Shown here in pieces: positions 30,975 through 39,621 of a stretch of 39,621 nucleotides of DNA. Where the stretch lies: positions 1-39,621 of the forward strand of contig BBXU01000016.1 in the NCBI GenBank assembly GCA_001598975.1. The letters are read 5' to 3'. This DNA is from Parachlorella kessleri (taxonomy: Eukaryota > Chlorophyta > Trebouxiophyceae > Chlorellales > Chlorellaceae). The number at the start of each line of letters is the position of its first letter. The stretch's first letter is position 1. The notes below the pieces were generated by a model, which was not told the origin of the DNA, searched no databases, and saw only the letters and a program-made list of their open reading frames with translations. Made by a program: the position numbers and the translations under genes.

Positions 30975-33692
30975 ATGAGTACTACCCATACCAGTACTGC
31001 AGGTGGTCCTGCTGCTCCTTGCAGCCCCGCGACCTCCACGACCCATATTTCCTTGCAGCTTAAGCGATTTTGCGGCTCTTGTGATGAAAACCCAGAGGCT
31101 TTCCTGCGTCATCTGAGGTATGCCAAAGGTGCCAGCAGTTGGACAGACGTCCAAGCGCTCTATTATGCAGGGTTGCACCTCGATGGCAAAGCTGGCATTT
31201 GGTTCAGCAACCAGGAGTTTCCCACTTTGGATGCCTTTGAGCGAGCCCTTCTGGAACGTTTTGGTTTGGACCCTTCAAAGATGATCAGCGCCTTGAGCAG
31301 AAGGGTGCAAGGTGAGGAGGAATCTGTCCGTGATTTTGCAGACTCCCTGCGCACCTTGGCGCGCTGGTCCAGCAACAACAACGTTGAGGGGATGATGTTG
31401 CACTTCTTCTTGGAGGGCCTGAAAGATGATGTCCGTGCCTTTGTGTTGACCCGGCGCCCTGGCAGCTTTGAGCAGGCGGTGTCCGAAGGCGAGTTCTATG
31501 AAGACAACTTTACCAACGGGACCGCAGTCCTCCCTTCTGTTGACTCTAGCTTTGAGGTGAGCCACGGCCGAGCTCTTAAGCCCGCTAACAGGAGTACATA
31601 TGATGCCACTACTAAGGTGACCGCTGCTGTGGACCCTATTCAGGAGCTTGCCAAAGAGATGGGTGAGTTGCGCTTGCAGCTAGCTGAGTTCCAGCATACT
31701 CTGCGCCGTGACGCAGGTCCTGCTGCCAACCTTGTGTGCCACAACTGTGGCCAGCCAGGTCACCGCTGGCGAGACTGCACGGCGCCTTTCCGCCGTCCTG
31801 TTGCAGGTGCTCGTATAAATTACATGGAGAAGCCTGCATTTGAGGCTTACTATTGTTGCAGCCCTGAGCTTAATATGGAAGAGAAGCACAGCCATTATGG
31901 AGCGCCTGCCCGCAGCACCCCTGCCACTAGGCAGTTTCGGTCCGCCCCTTTTGGCTCTAAAAACCTTTCAAGTGTTTCGCAACCTAGTGTACAAGCAGTC
32001 ACTCCTGCAGCAGGTGGGTCTCAGCGTGTTTCTTCTCTGGCTGCTTCTGCCCATGCGCCACCTACTGCTGTGCAGCTGCCAGGTGTCGTTCCTCTTGCAG
32101 CGAAGGTGCGGCGCTCTGCTGCACCAGTACCCACAGCCAAGCTTGATGCTGCTCCTAAGTTTCCTACTTCGTGCATGAAGCCTGGCTACAATGTTGTTTC
32201 CCAGCTGGAGAAGACCCCTGCTTTAGTGTCGGTGACTGAAGCTTTGCGTGCTTCCCCTGCCTACCGGGCACAGGTGAAGGCCTTTTTAGATGAGATTGAG
32301 GCTTCTCATGGCAGCAATCAAGTGAGTTTTGAGCCAACTCCCAAGGTACAATTCTATTCGAAGGCAAAAGAGGCTTCCAAGCTTGATAGCGTTAAAAGTG
32401 ATGCCTGCTTTGCTACTGACGGCACCAGGATGAAGCGTTTCTCGTCCTTTGTCAATAAGCCAGCCCATTGCCATGACTTGACCAGCGTGGTAAGAGTTCA
32501 CTGCCGGGTGTTTGGCTTACCTGTAGTTGCCATCGTGGACAGTGGTGCCTCCCACTCTGTGCTTTCACAGCGGGTGGCCCGCAAGCTTCAACTCCTGGAC
32601 CGCTTGGAGGAGACGTCTTCAACTTTTGTTACAGCTAGTGGTGCTCAGGAGAAGCCTTGGGGCCTCCTCACGGGTGTGCCTGTCACTGTCGGTAAGCTCA
32701 CACTGGACATGGACATGCCGGTTGTTGGTGCTACCACTTATGATTTGCTCCTTGGCAATGATTGGCTTATCCAATCCTGCTGCCATATGTCTTGGGATGC
32801 CCGCAAGATGCGGCTCTTGGTAACCCCAGGAGAGTATGATGAGATTGATTTCGATGTGGAAGGACAGCTAAGGGCTCCCTGCACATTCAACCTGGAGCCC
32901 CGCTCGAGGCCAACAGTTGGCATTGGTATCCTTCCACGTTCTGCAGAGCAGTCACCTACGGCTTCTTCCGGCGGCAGTCCTGGACATCCTGCGTATATGA
33001 TGGAGCTGGATGGTGGGAGGCTCACACCCACGCCACCAAAGGGGTCGAAGGTCAGTGAGCGTCAATTCAACAGGACTTCTGGTGATGCCCCTGAAATGCC
33101 CTCTTCCAGGCTTTGGCCCAGCATTTACTTCTCTGTCTGTTCCGGCTCTCGAAGACCTTTACCTTCTTGCCAGCGGATGCCTTTGCAGCCGCGTGCTTTG
33201 TTGTGGCTGATAGCTGTTCTGCTCATTGTGCCAGCAACCGTTGCTAGTGTTCCAGGTGCCGTGCCCTCAGCTTTTGTTTCTCTGCCCATTGTTGTGTGCA
33301 ATGGCAGCCACACAACTTCAGATACGGAGCCAATGGCTATCGCTCGAGACAGCCCAGGCACAGTGCTGCATATTTGTCTGCCCTGGTTGCCCAGGCTGGA
33401 TGTCAGGAAGCCCTCTCCTTCTACCCAAGCGCCTGCCCCAGCTTTCACTGAGGGACACTACACCTGTGACGAAAATGACCCGATGAATTTCAGCAGGCGC
33501 TCTGCCTTTGGTGAGTTGCATACAGTCTATGTCCTGATCAGATGTCCTGTGGATGTTGTTGTCAGAATGGTGCTCATGTTAGTGGACAAGACGACAGCAG
33601 GTGACCCTACCAAGCCACTACCAGCAACCAAGTTGGATGATTGCTACACAGCGATGGGAGTGAAACCCGTAAGGGCCCATAAGAATGAGTGA
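30975..33692 (+). CDS. Gag-aspartic protease polyprotein of LTR element, with unexplained C-terminal region
   Basis: One uninterrupted ORF of 905 residues from ATG 30975. Residues about 20-190 form a retrotransposon Gag domain ('ERALLERFGLDPSK', 'ESVRDFADSLRTLARW', 'MMLHFFLEGLKDDVRAFVL'). A CCHC zinc knuckle, 'CHNCGQPGHRWRDC', spans 255-268 and would bind RNA. A Ser/Pro-rich linker follows. An aspartic protease has its catalytic Asp522 in 'IVDSGASHSVLS' and the flap-side 'YDLLLGNDWL'. The last about 280 residues match nothing I know: they include a hydrophobic stretch at about 741-760 ('ALLWLIAVLLIVPATVASV') and 'CNGSHTT', a possible glycosylation site. There is no reverse transcriptase or integrase motif. 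An in-frame TTG upstream (30942) is possible but the ATG is preferred. Confidence 0.9.
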   Translation: MSTTHTSTAGGPAAPCSPATSTTHISLQLKRFCGSCDENPEAFLRHLRYAKGASSWTDVQALYYAGLHLDGKAGIWFSNQEFPTLDAFERALLERFGLDPSKMISALSRRVQGEEESVRDFADSLRTLARWSSNNNVEGMMLHFFLEGLKDDVRAFVLTRRPGSFEQAVSEGEFYEDNFTNGTAVLPSVDSSFEVSHGRALKPANRSTYDATTKVTAAVDPIQELAKEMGELRLQLAEFQHTLRRDAGPAANLVCHNCGQPGHRWRDCTAPFRRPVAGARINYMEKPAFEAYYCCSPELNMEEKHSHYGAPARSTPATRQFRSAPFGSKNLSSVSQPSVQAVTPAAGGSQRVSSLAASAHAPPTAVQLPGVVPLAAKVRRSAAPVPTAKLDAAPKFPTSCMKPGYNVVSQLEKTPALVSVTEALRASPAYRAQVKAFLDEIEASHGSNQVSFEPTPKVQFYSKAKEASKLDSVKSDACFATDGTRMKRFSSFVNKPAHCHDLTSVVRVHCRVFGLPVVAIVDSGASHSVLSQRVARKLQLLDRLEETSSTFVTASGAQEKPWGLLTGVPVTVGKLTLDMDMPVVGATTYDLLLGNDWLIQSCCHMSWDARKMRLLVTPGEYDEIDFDVEGQLRAPCTFNLEPRSRPTVGIGILPRSAEQSPTASSGGSPGHPAYMMELDGGRLTPTPPKGSKVSERQFNRTSGDAPEMPSSRLWPSIYFSVCSGSRRPLPSCQRMPLQPRALLWLIAVLLIVPATVASVPGAVPSAFVSLPIVVCNGSHTTSDTEPMAIARDSPGTVLHICLPWLPRLDVRKPSPSTQAPAPAFTEGHYTCDENDPMNFSRRSAFGELHTVYVLIRCPVDVVVRMVLMLVDKTTAGDPTKPLPATKLDDCYTAMGVKPVRAHKNE

Positions 33693-33892
33693 TGCACAGC
33701 TTGACGACGCTGGTCCATTGTGGTGGGAATTCTGTTTGCGTGCACAGCAATAGAACGGATTGAACACTTCCCCCTTTATGGTTGAGGCCTGCTTTGACAT
33801 GTGCAGGAAACCAACCTTGGGATGGCTTGGCAGCTCGGCTTTTGTGCTTTCAGCGCACGGAGCGCGCTTCCCCTGGGCGGCCGGATGACAGC
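33693..33892. other. Untranslated 3' interior of LTR element
   Basis: This 200-base stretch between the ORF stop and the 3' LTR should contain the polypurine tract. I see no classical purine run next to the LTR: the sequence there is CTGGGCGGCCGGATGACAGC. The best purine-rich piece is GTGGTGGGAA at about 33720. Confidence 0.45.
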
Positions 33893-34674
33893 TGTCAAGC
33901 CAGCTAAGGTGTGCGACCTTAATTTGACGCCATATGTCAGTTTGAGTTTCATGTGTCTCTTGGCATGCGTAGCATGTGATTGCCTTTGTGTCTGATCTGC
34001 ATGCTAGTCCGTCCCAGTCTGACTATGCATGAATCTGAAGTCTACTATGGGTCTGACGGCTGTCCCTCCTTTTGCCACGTGTGTGGTAGACTTGTCAGTA
34101 CCATTGCTGGTACAGCGGTACCGTTGCTGGTACACTTGCCTGCCTATTAAAGCCAGACCTTTGCCCTTTTCCCTTGGCTTTGTCTTGACTTTGAGTTACC
34201 AGCAAGTTGGTGGTCTGAGAGTTGACAGTTTGGCTGTGAGTCAGAGAACTCCCCACTGTAACTAAAGAACAACTTTGGCTCGGTGAAACTCGGCAGGAAA
34301 GCCCCGGTGATTGGCTACAGAAGAGGCCTCACTGAAAGACAACAGTTCTGCGACTCTTACATCCCATAGCACTTGGAAGCCAGCTACACTTTCTAGCTCA
34401 CCCTTCCAACCCAGCAACACACCGTACTTGGCAGCAGCCTACACTTCCAGGGCTCCCAACTGACTTAGCAACACCCAACACCAGTGTCTTCAGTGTCAGC
34501 CTGGCACTTGCAAGCACAGCAAGACCCCAACCTACCCTTCCAGTCTTAGCAACACCCCCCGACAGTGCTAGCTCGAGAGGATCTGCTCTCCTTAGACAGT
34601 AAAGAACCCGGAACCTCCCTCAGCAAAGGCACCCCTAAACGGCAAAAATTTACGGGGCTGCGCCTTGCTTGACA
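33893..34674 (+). repeat. 3' LTR
   Basis: It is nearly identical to the 5' LTR (A at 30269 is G here). It ends GCTTGACA, the inverted complement of its start TGTCAAGC, and is followed by the target-site copy ATCA. Confidence 0.92.
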
Positions 34675-34834
34675 ATCATGCATCCAGCCCTGGTAGTACA
34701 GTTCACCTCTCGCTCTTGGTTCGCACTACCTGTCACTCATGCTAATAGATATACACATGCCTGCTCTGCTCGCCTGCTGCGCTGCCTGCTGCTCCCTGCT
34801 GGCTTTCTTTCAGGCCTAACCCTGTTCTCTACTG
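34675..34834. repeat. Right part of LTR-split interspersed repeat
   Basis: ATCATGCATCCAGCCCTGG continues the repeat interrupted by the LTR element and then reads TTCGCACTACCTGTCACTCA, as in the copies at 26080 and 34905. The remainder (to about 34834) is unannotated and Cys/Leu-codon-rich by chance. No gene was seen. Confidence 0.6.
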
Positions 34835-34904
34835 CCCCTGCTTCAGTTGCGCTAAATCTCCTCTTCCAGTGGCCTTAGCTTATCTTGGGGAGAGAATTAC
34901 TGGC

Positions 34905-35010
34905 TCAGAACTCAGGCAAGACTCAGGCTCATTCTGCATCCAGCCCTGCCCGTCCAGTCCAGCCCAGCTCAACCCCCTGTTTGCACTACCTGCCACCCAT
35001 GCTAATACAC
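34905..35010 (+). repeat. Interspersed repeat, copy 3
   Basis: It reads AACTCAGGCAAGACTCAGGC, then TCATTCTGCATCCAGCCCTG and GCACTACCTGCCACCCATGC, nearly the same as at 26080-26180. It belongs to the duplicated F-box intron. Confidence 0.75.
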
Positions 35011-35129
35011 AGTTTTGCCAGACAGATTCACTGCTACCTCCTCTCTGATGCCTGCCACCTTGGCGGAAATTAGACGTTCGCAATTTTTTTTTTTACTTTT
35101 GTCATAGGCGGCCAAGGAAAGGGAGTACA

Positions 35130-35345
35130 GTCGGGGCGGGCCACCGACCCAGGTGCAGCCACACGTGCAGCACAGCGAGAAAATGCTGCCAGCCCATCCC
35201 TCTTGCAGCGCCCTGCCAACGGCCTCCCTCCGCACTATAATTGCCCCTCGACAATTATGAAAACAAGCAGTGCACTTGCCACTATAAGAAAAGCTGATCA
35301 CCAGATGGTCCCCATTCGGAAGCCGCACTCCTCCGGCAAGCATCC
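35130..35345 (-). pseudogene. Fragment of enolase-phosphatase 3' end
   Basis: This segment resembles 38190-38445, the last exon and 3' untranslated region of the enolase-phosphatase gene. On the minus strand, 35345-35300 reads like 'LPEECGFRMGTIW' then a stop, against '[17 protein letters not shown]' in the gene. Outside the coding end, GGGCCACCGACC / GGGCCACCGAGC and ACACGTGCAGCA / GCACGTGCAGCA match too. It is a short, non-functional copy embedded in the decayed F-box duplicate. Confidence 0.7.
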
Positions 35346-35457
35346 GCTGAGCAGGTGTGGCCAATGTAGCATCCGCTGAGCTGGCCTTAAGTATGGGTGC
35401 CTGCAGAGCTTCAGTGCAGCTACTACTCCACCAACTTAACTGACCCAGGACTTGGCT

Positions 35458-35631
35458 AGGCCCTTGCCGGCCCACATCCTTTTTGAGGCTTGGCTGAGTG
35501 CCACGGAGGCTGCTGCATCAGCCGAGGGGTGAGCCGAAATGCCAGCCTGCTGGAGCTGCCAGGCCCGTCTCTCACCACGGCGTGCCGCTGATCCAAAACC
35601 TCCACCCACACAGTCAGGCCCTACCTGCACT
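35458..35631 (-). pseudogene. F-box gene exon 3 relic
   Basis: On the minus strand this aligns with F-box exon 3 (26611-26773): 'VEVLDQRHAVV' against 'VEVLDERHAVV', then 'DGPGSSSRL' in both, and 'AAASVALSQAS' at the end. One base is missing in the CCCC(C)TCGG run, shifting the frame. The splice donor GTGTAAG is replaced by GCAAGGGCC. The first two exons with the F-box itself are gone, so no F-box protein can be made here. Confidence 0.85.
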
Positions 35632-36170
35632 GTGAGGGTGCAAGAGCGACCCTGCAGTCCTGCTGTCGCTTGCCGGGCGGGGCCACTCAAGTGATGCAAG
35701 CGGCATGCCAGAGCACCTCTGCGCATCAGATGCAGTTGATGGCCACATTTAGGCATGGCAGGCTTGAGACTGGCATCCCAATGACTAGCAAGTGTATTGC
35801 ACCTGCTGCACCACTCCACAAAAGTCCTTTTGCAGACCTCATGCCGACCACCGTGCAACCCCACCAAGCCAGTCCTGCAAAGCGTCCATTAGGCCCAGCA
35901 GGCCCGGCATCACCTGCGCCTGCGGGCTGGGGAGGAAGGCACATCTCGACGCTGACGAGGGTGGTTTCCATGGTTGCATGCGGTCGATGCCGGTTGAAAA
36001 TGATGACCCTCCCTTCAATTGTTAATAGTTGCCTTGCACCGTGCCTATATGTGCCCTTCTGAAAGCACGACGATCGTCCGAGGGCACCTGTGTTGCTTAC
36101 AAAGCTTAGATACGACAGGCAGAAACCTGTTCTAGCAGGTACAGCAGTCTAGCATCTGCCCTTGGATCAC

Positions 36171-37257
36171 ATGGCAACAGTTGGCGCACAGCCTATCCAG
36201 CCAGTTCCATTCCACCGAGCTGCGGCCAGGGCAGACTGGGTGGGCAGCTTGCTGTCCATTGCCCTGCTGTTAGCGACGCTTGTGGTGATGAGGCGAGAGG
36301 GACAGGTGGGTGGCTTGTCTCGGCAGAGACCAGGTGGCGCAGCACTGGGAGGGAGCGCTTTTGCAGCTGGTCCATGCACCTGTCGGACGCCACCAAGCAA
36401 CCTCAAGGCTACGTGGAGGCACTGCGGTGAGTTCACGTAGCGATGTATGACAGGATTTTTTTTATGGGCACCTGCCTTGCCCTGCCCTGCAGGTTGTCGA
36501 CCCCCGAGCCAACTACCTCTGGGGGGTCGCTGCGTCCCAGCTGACGGTGCGCTGGGCCTTGGGGGCGCGGCACTACGAGGCCCAGCGCAGCCCAATCATA
36601 TTTGCCGTGCGGCTCCTGGCAATGCACTCCAATAGCGTGCTCCATCCTGAGCAGGGTCTGTTCCTGCCACAGTCGTGGACTGGGTTTTTGTGGCAGATCC
36701 TACTTGGCAGCGGGGGTATTGCCCAGCTATGGGTGACCTGCTGCTGGCAGCTTCCCCTTGGCCTTCATGCGGCAGCCACTCTCCTGTCAGCCATAGGCTA
36801 CCTTCGCCGCATACCTCGTGTCTGCGGCAGCCCTTCCGTCAGAGGGCCCTGTGCAGTGCCGGCAGCCACTGCCGCCGCATGCGCGGCTGCCGACTGCAAG
36901 TTTCAGATGCTTGCTGACCTCTTGGACTGGCCCTTCACTCCCTTCCTGCATGGCCGGCTCGAGGACAGGTTCCCTGTCACTGACATGGCCCTCTGCACGA
37001 CTGTCTTGGCATGGTCGGACATAGCCTTTGCAGTGGTGGGGTCCATAGCGCTGGTGCTGGCCGTGCGTGGCTGGCAGGGGCGGGCGGCTGGCCGGGAAGA
37101 ACCAGCTTCAAATCGGCATGCAGGAAGCATGAGGGCAGGAAAAGCTGCCCCTGCCTTGCTTGACACTCATAACCCCGTGGGATGCAGCCATGTATACTTT
37201 GTGTGGGCTGCAGTGTCTCTGGTGTGTTCTGCGTGTGGCCTGTATCAAGTTGTTTAA
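36171..37257 (+). CDS. Multi-pass membrane protein, family not recognised (copy 2)
   Basis: Two exons join in frame, 36171-36305 and 36493-37257 (299 residues). It is strongly similar to the 28158 gene: 'ARADWVGSLLSIALLLATLV', 'VVDPRANYLWGVA', 'LPLGLHAAATLLSAIGYL', 'LADLLDWPFTPFLHGRLEDR', 'LCTTVLAWSDIAFAVVGSIA'. The start used in copy 1 reads TTG here (36162), so translation should begin three codons later at ATG 36171. It lacks an alanine-rich stretch ('ASADKAGAAAT' in copy 1). After 'AGREEPAS' the C-terminus runs in a different frame ('SHVYFVWAAVSLVCSACGLY') from copy 1, although the DNA of the two is still similar. Still open, so probably expressed, but the tail needs transcript evidence. 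Confidence 0.7.
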
Positions 37258-38375
37258 TGCGTAGCATTGTCATTAGGTGGTAGGTAGTGTCATGTAAAAA
37301 CTTCCCTGGGAGCAGGGTGCATGTGGCTGGTTACTGCAAGCGCTGAATTTGGTACAAGTTTTCGGTCTGATGTTTAGGGTCCTTCTGCAATTGAATAATA
37401 TGTACACCCGCGCCTCAAGGGCACAGCCACAGCCAGCCATGCCTGGGTGGTGCCCTGGGAACCACAGTACACCAGCCGGGGGTGTGGGTTCTTTCTCCTA
37501 TGGGTCCTTCATAGTGGATGCGTCCTTGTACTTTGGAATGACAAGTTTGGGTACAACACCGTCCTACCTAATATGAGAAGCATCGAGTGAGTATGCTACC
37601 ATATGCGTATGGAATGCTTTCTAGCAACAGGGTGTCAGTTGCCAGGATTTACTGCCCGTAGTGGAGCCTGGAGTCTACTTGTAAGACAGGCGGCAACAGT
37701 TGTTTGGTGACGGTATCCCACACAGAATGAGCTTGGATATTATGTGAAGCATTAAACAGAGGCTGGCTGGAGGCCCCGGCAACCTAAGTTTTACGTGCGC
37801 TCCACCGCTTAGCCTTTAACAAGCACATAACTGCATAGATCTTGTCGGCCCAGCATACCCGTACCTCCCCTCTGACCGCATTACCTGCCACCCCAACCAC
37901 CTTAAAGTACACACAATGCCCAACACTCATGGTGCGGCTTTGACTTTGCCAAGGCCCTGCGCATGCCATCAATCCCTCTAAGGGCCCAGCACCTCAAGCT
38001 GGAGAGGTTTGCATAAGCTGTTGCACCTCCAAGAGCAGCTGAGCACTTCAAACGACAGCTCGTGATGAGATGGCTCTAAGCAAGGTCAAGGAGAACAACT
38101 ACTCCAGAGCAACTGCATCCCGATCTGTCAGTACAGTTCGAACCCAACTCTCCTCGTTATTGCACTGTCTGCCACCACCAACAACAGTCGGTCAGGCGGG
38201 CCACCGAGCCACACACAGGCACGTGCAGCACCACAGAACAATGTCCACCTCCCCGCCCTTCCCAGTGCCTGCCCCCATCAACAAAAACCTGCCAGCGCAG
38301 CCCTCACTCAGCGCCTCCCTCCCTCCACGCTGCAGCTGCCCCTCCCCTTACCGCACCGAACAAGCAGCAGCCCCG
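37258..38375. other. Intergenic region
   Basis: The first about 490 bases are the conserved 3' flank of the duplicated membrane-protein gene. From about 38125 to 38375 lies the 3' untranslated region of the enolase-phosphatase gene with a degenerate copy of the interspersed repeat (CAGTACAGTTCG, GCACTGTCTGCCACC). No coding gene was seen; the ORF at 37349-37576 has no family resemblance. Confidence 0.5.
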
Positions 38376-39621
38376 CTACTGCTGCAGCAGCTGCGTCATG
38401 GCGGTCACCACTGGGAAGCCGCAGCTCTCCGGCAGCGGCTTGTTGCCGGGGCGGTCCGCCAGCACCGCGCGCCATCCCGCCTGCGCGGCGGCTTTCGCCT
38501 CGTCGACGCTGTCTGTGGCGAAAAGCAATTCTGAGGGGGAGTCCACGCCCAACGACAGGGCAATGTTCCGGTAGGAGGCGGCTTCTACCTGCAACATGCG
38601 CAAGGCCGAGCGGTTACAGGGTGTGCCGCCATAGCAGGGCCGGAGGGAGTGTCAGCTGCGGCTTGGGCAGAAGAACCCCGCAGCGGACTGTCTGGGGGGG
38701 CAGGGCCTGGGTGCTGCCACGCAATTACAGCATGCAGGGCATACACGGTGCTGCAGATCAAGCTTGCGAGCACTCGCGAAGAGATGTCAACGAGGGAGGG
38801 CACGCACTCTTGCATCCGGCAAGGTGTTGCCAGGCATTCCACCATGGTCACCATGCGGCCTCAACTTAGCCAGTGCCGCTTAGGGAGCCGCACCTTGGGC
38901 CCGGAAGTTGTGTCGAAGAAGCCAGACAGGTACGGCCGCAGGTCGCCGGCGGTGGTGTGCCCAAACAAGTCCTTCTGGGCCTCACTGCGCACAGGCGGCG
39001 GATGGCATGACTAACCTCATGCACAAGCCGCCTGGGTGCAACTGGGCGCGGTGGTGTGCCCGCCGAGGTTTGTCACTGCTTGGGTGCGCATCAGATACCA
39101 CGTTCCACATTGCCCCTCCCAGCTGGGAACTGCCATCCCTGCAAGTTTCCCCTCCCTACATTTTGTGGTGGAGCCAGCAGCCATAGCCTGGCCTTGCCCT
39201 GGATGCGGCCAGCAGCAGCTCCGGTACGAGGCGCCCTGTCCCTTAACAGCAGTCGCCTTCCTCGCTCACCGGGAACCAGAGGAGTAGATGTAGGTCTTGA
39301 TGCCTTGGGCCCGCCACACAGCCAGGGCATCTGGCACGTCCCTGAATAGCTCCCCCTTGAGCTGCCCGCTGGCAAAGCCCTCTCGCCAGATATGGCCCTG
39401 CAGCGGGTGTCAACCCACCTGACTGCACAGTTGCTGCTGGTGCATAATCATTTATATGTTATATATATATATATATACCCCAACCTAAAACTCACCGACA
39501 CTCCACGCTGGCGCCAGGTTGGCAAGCTGCTCTGGTCCGCAGAGCCCAGGCCATCCTGCGTTCCTCACACACTCTCAATCCGCACCCAGCCACCTTGCTG
39601 CACTTCTTGTATTACCCCCCC
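38376..39621 (-). CDS. Enolase-phosphatase E1 of methionine salvage, C-terminal exons (partial)
   Basis: Three exons join in frame on the minus strand: 39270-39397, 38894-38984 and 38376-38588, the last ending in a stop. Upstream exons lie past the right edge. They encode the C-terminal half of E1 enolase-phosphatase, a HAD-family enzyme that converts 2,3-diketo-5-methylthiopentyl-1-phosphate to the acireductone in the methionine salvage pathway. Diagnostic parts are '[18 protein letters not shown]', '[15 protein letters not shown]' (phosphate-binding Ser), '[16 protein letters not shown]' (conserved Lys) and '[19 protein letters not shown]' (metal-binding Asp), then '[13 protein letters not shown]'. 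In land plants this domain is fused to methylthioribulose-1-phosphate dehydratase (DEP1); whether that holds here cannot be seen. The span between 39398 and 39621 is taken as intron, with no exon recognised in it. Confidence 0.88.
39461..39476. repeat. (AT)n microsatellite
   Basis: Eight AT units in the presumed intron of the enolase-phosphatase gene, preceded by TTTATATGTT. Confidence 0.9.

Larger units (their letters stand above)
30045..34674 (+). mobile_element. Non-autonomous LTR retrotransposon with Gag-protease ORF only
   Basis: Two 782-base direct repeats (30045-30826 and 33893-34674) flank a 3.07-kb interior. The repeats start TGTCAAGC, and the right one ends GCTTGACA, an 8-base terminal inverted repeat. 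ATCA precedes the left end and follows the right end, a probable 4-base target-site duplication. The flanks joined together rebuild the repeat seen at 26090 and 34915, confirming insertion. The interior has one long ORF with Gag, a zinc knuckle and an aspartic protease, but no reverse transcriptase, RNase H or integrase. The LTRs are nearly identical (one internal difference seen, at 30269), so insertion is recent. The missing enzymes must have come from another element. Confidence 0.92.
34835..37750. repeat. Segmental duplication, right copy (rearranged)
   Basis: The homologous counterpart of 25990-29770. Recognisable pieces in order are F-box intron 4 (34835-35015), an insertion carrying an enolase-phosphatase fragment (about 35130-35345), F-box intron 3 (about 35345-35410), F-box exon 3 (35458-35631), F-box intron 2 (about 35650-35850), the promoter (about 35900-36170), the membrane-protein gene and its 3' flank (to GGATATTATGTGAAGC). 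F-box exons 1, 2 and 4-7 are missing. Confidence 0.82.

Noticed and set aside
33195..33290. Calling the LTR element's C-terminal hydrophobic region a true envelope protein
   Set aside because: There is one hydrophobic segment and one glycosylation-type site but no separate ORF, splice site or recognised fusion domain, so this was kept only as an open question.
39243..39428. Minus-strand ORF crossing the 39397 acceptor
   Set aside because: Only the part below 39398 in the enolase-phosphatase frame is conserved; this ORF is in another frame.

Overview
The window looks like nuclear DNA of a green alga (core Chlorophyta, class not resolved). It is GC-rich. Its genes are split by many short introns that mostly end in TGCAG, and the recognisable products are plant-type: an ABCB28-like plastid ABC half-transporter, plant-type aldo-keto reductases (AKRs), a TLDc protein, a plant-style F-box protein and a methionine-salvage enolase-phosphatase. 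No bacterial operon, CRISPR array, tRNA or rRNA was seen.

Layout. 1-2043 (minus): membrane-domain exons of an ABCB28-like transporter whose ATPase half lies beyond the left edge. 3189-21234: a cluster of five AKR genes. AKR1 is on the minus strand, head-to-head with AKR2. AKR2, AKR3, AKR4 and AKR5 follow in tandem on the plus strand. I could reconstruct all five with the same nine exons, open frames, a complete Asp-Tyr-Lys-His tetrad and 335-341 residues. A degenerate sixth AKR (exons 1-2) lies on the minus strand at 22061-22380. 22605-24380: a TLDc-domain gene. 24680-27680 (minus): a seven-exon F-box gene, divergent from a two-exon multi-pass membrane protein gene at 28158-29324. 30045-34674: a very young LTR retrotransposon that encodes only Gag and an aspartic protease. 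34835-37750: a decayed duplicate of the F-box/membrane-protein region in which the F-box gene is ruined and the membrane-protein gene is still open. 38376 to the right edge (minus): the C-terminal exons of enolase-phosphatase E1.

Main observations. (1) Each tandem AKR unit (AKR3, AKR4, AKR5) carries, upstream and antisense, a wrecked copy of exon 1 of the head-to-head partner AKR1. The duplicated unit was therefore half of a divergent gene pair plus its promoter. (2) Intron 6 starts with GC instead of GT in all five AKR genes, and introns 4 and 7 have switched between GC and GT among the copies. (3) The stretch just after the catalytic lysine and the loop after the catalytic tyrosine differ strongly among otherwise similar paralogs, suggesting substrate diversification. 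(4) The LTR element lacks reverse transcriptase and integrase, yet its LTRs differ at about one site in 779 bases, so it was probably mobilised in trans recently. Its long ORF ends in an unexplained region with a hydrophobic segment. (5) The second F-box region is a mosaic that includes a fragment of the 3' end of the neighbouring enolase-phosphatase gene.

All exon models were built by eye from splice signals, reading-frame continuity and agreement between paralogs. No alignment or database search was run.
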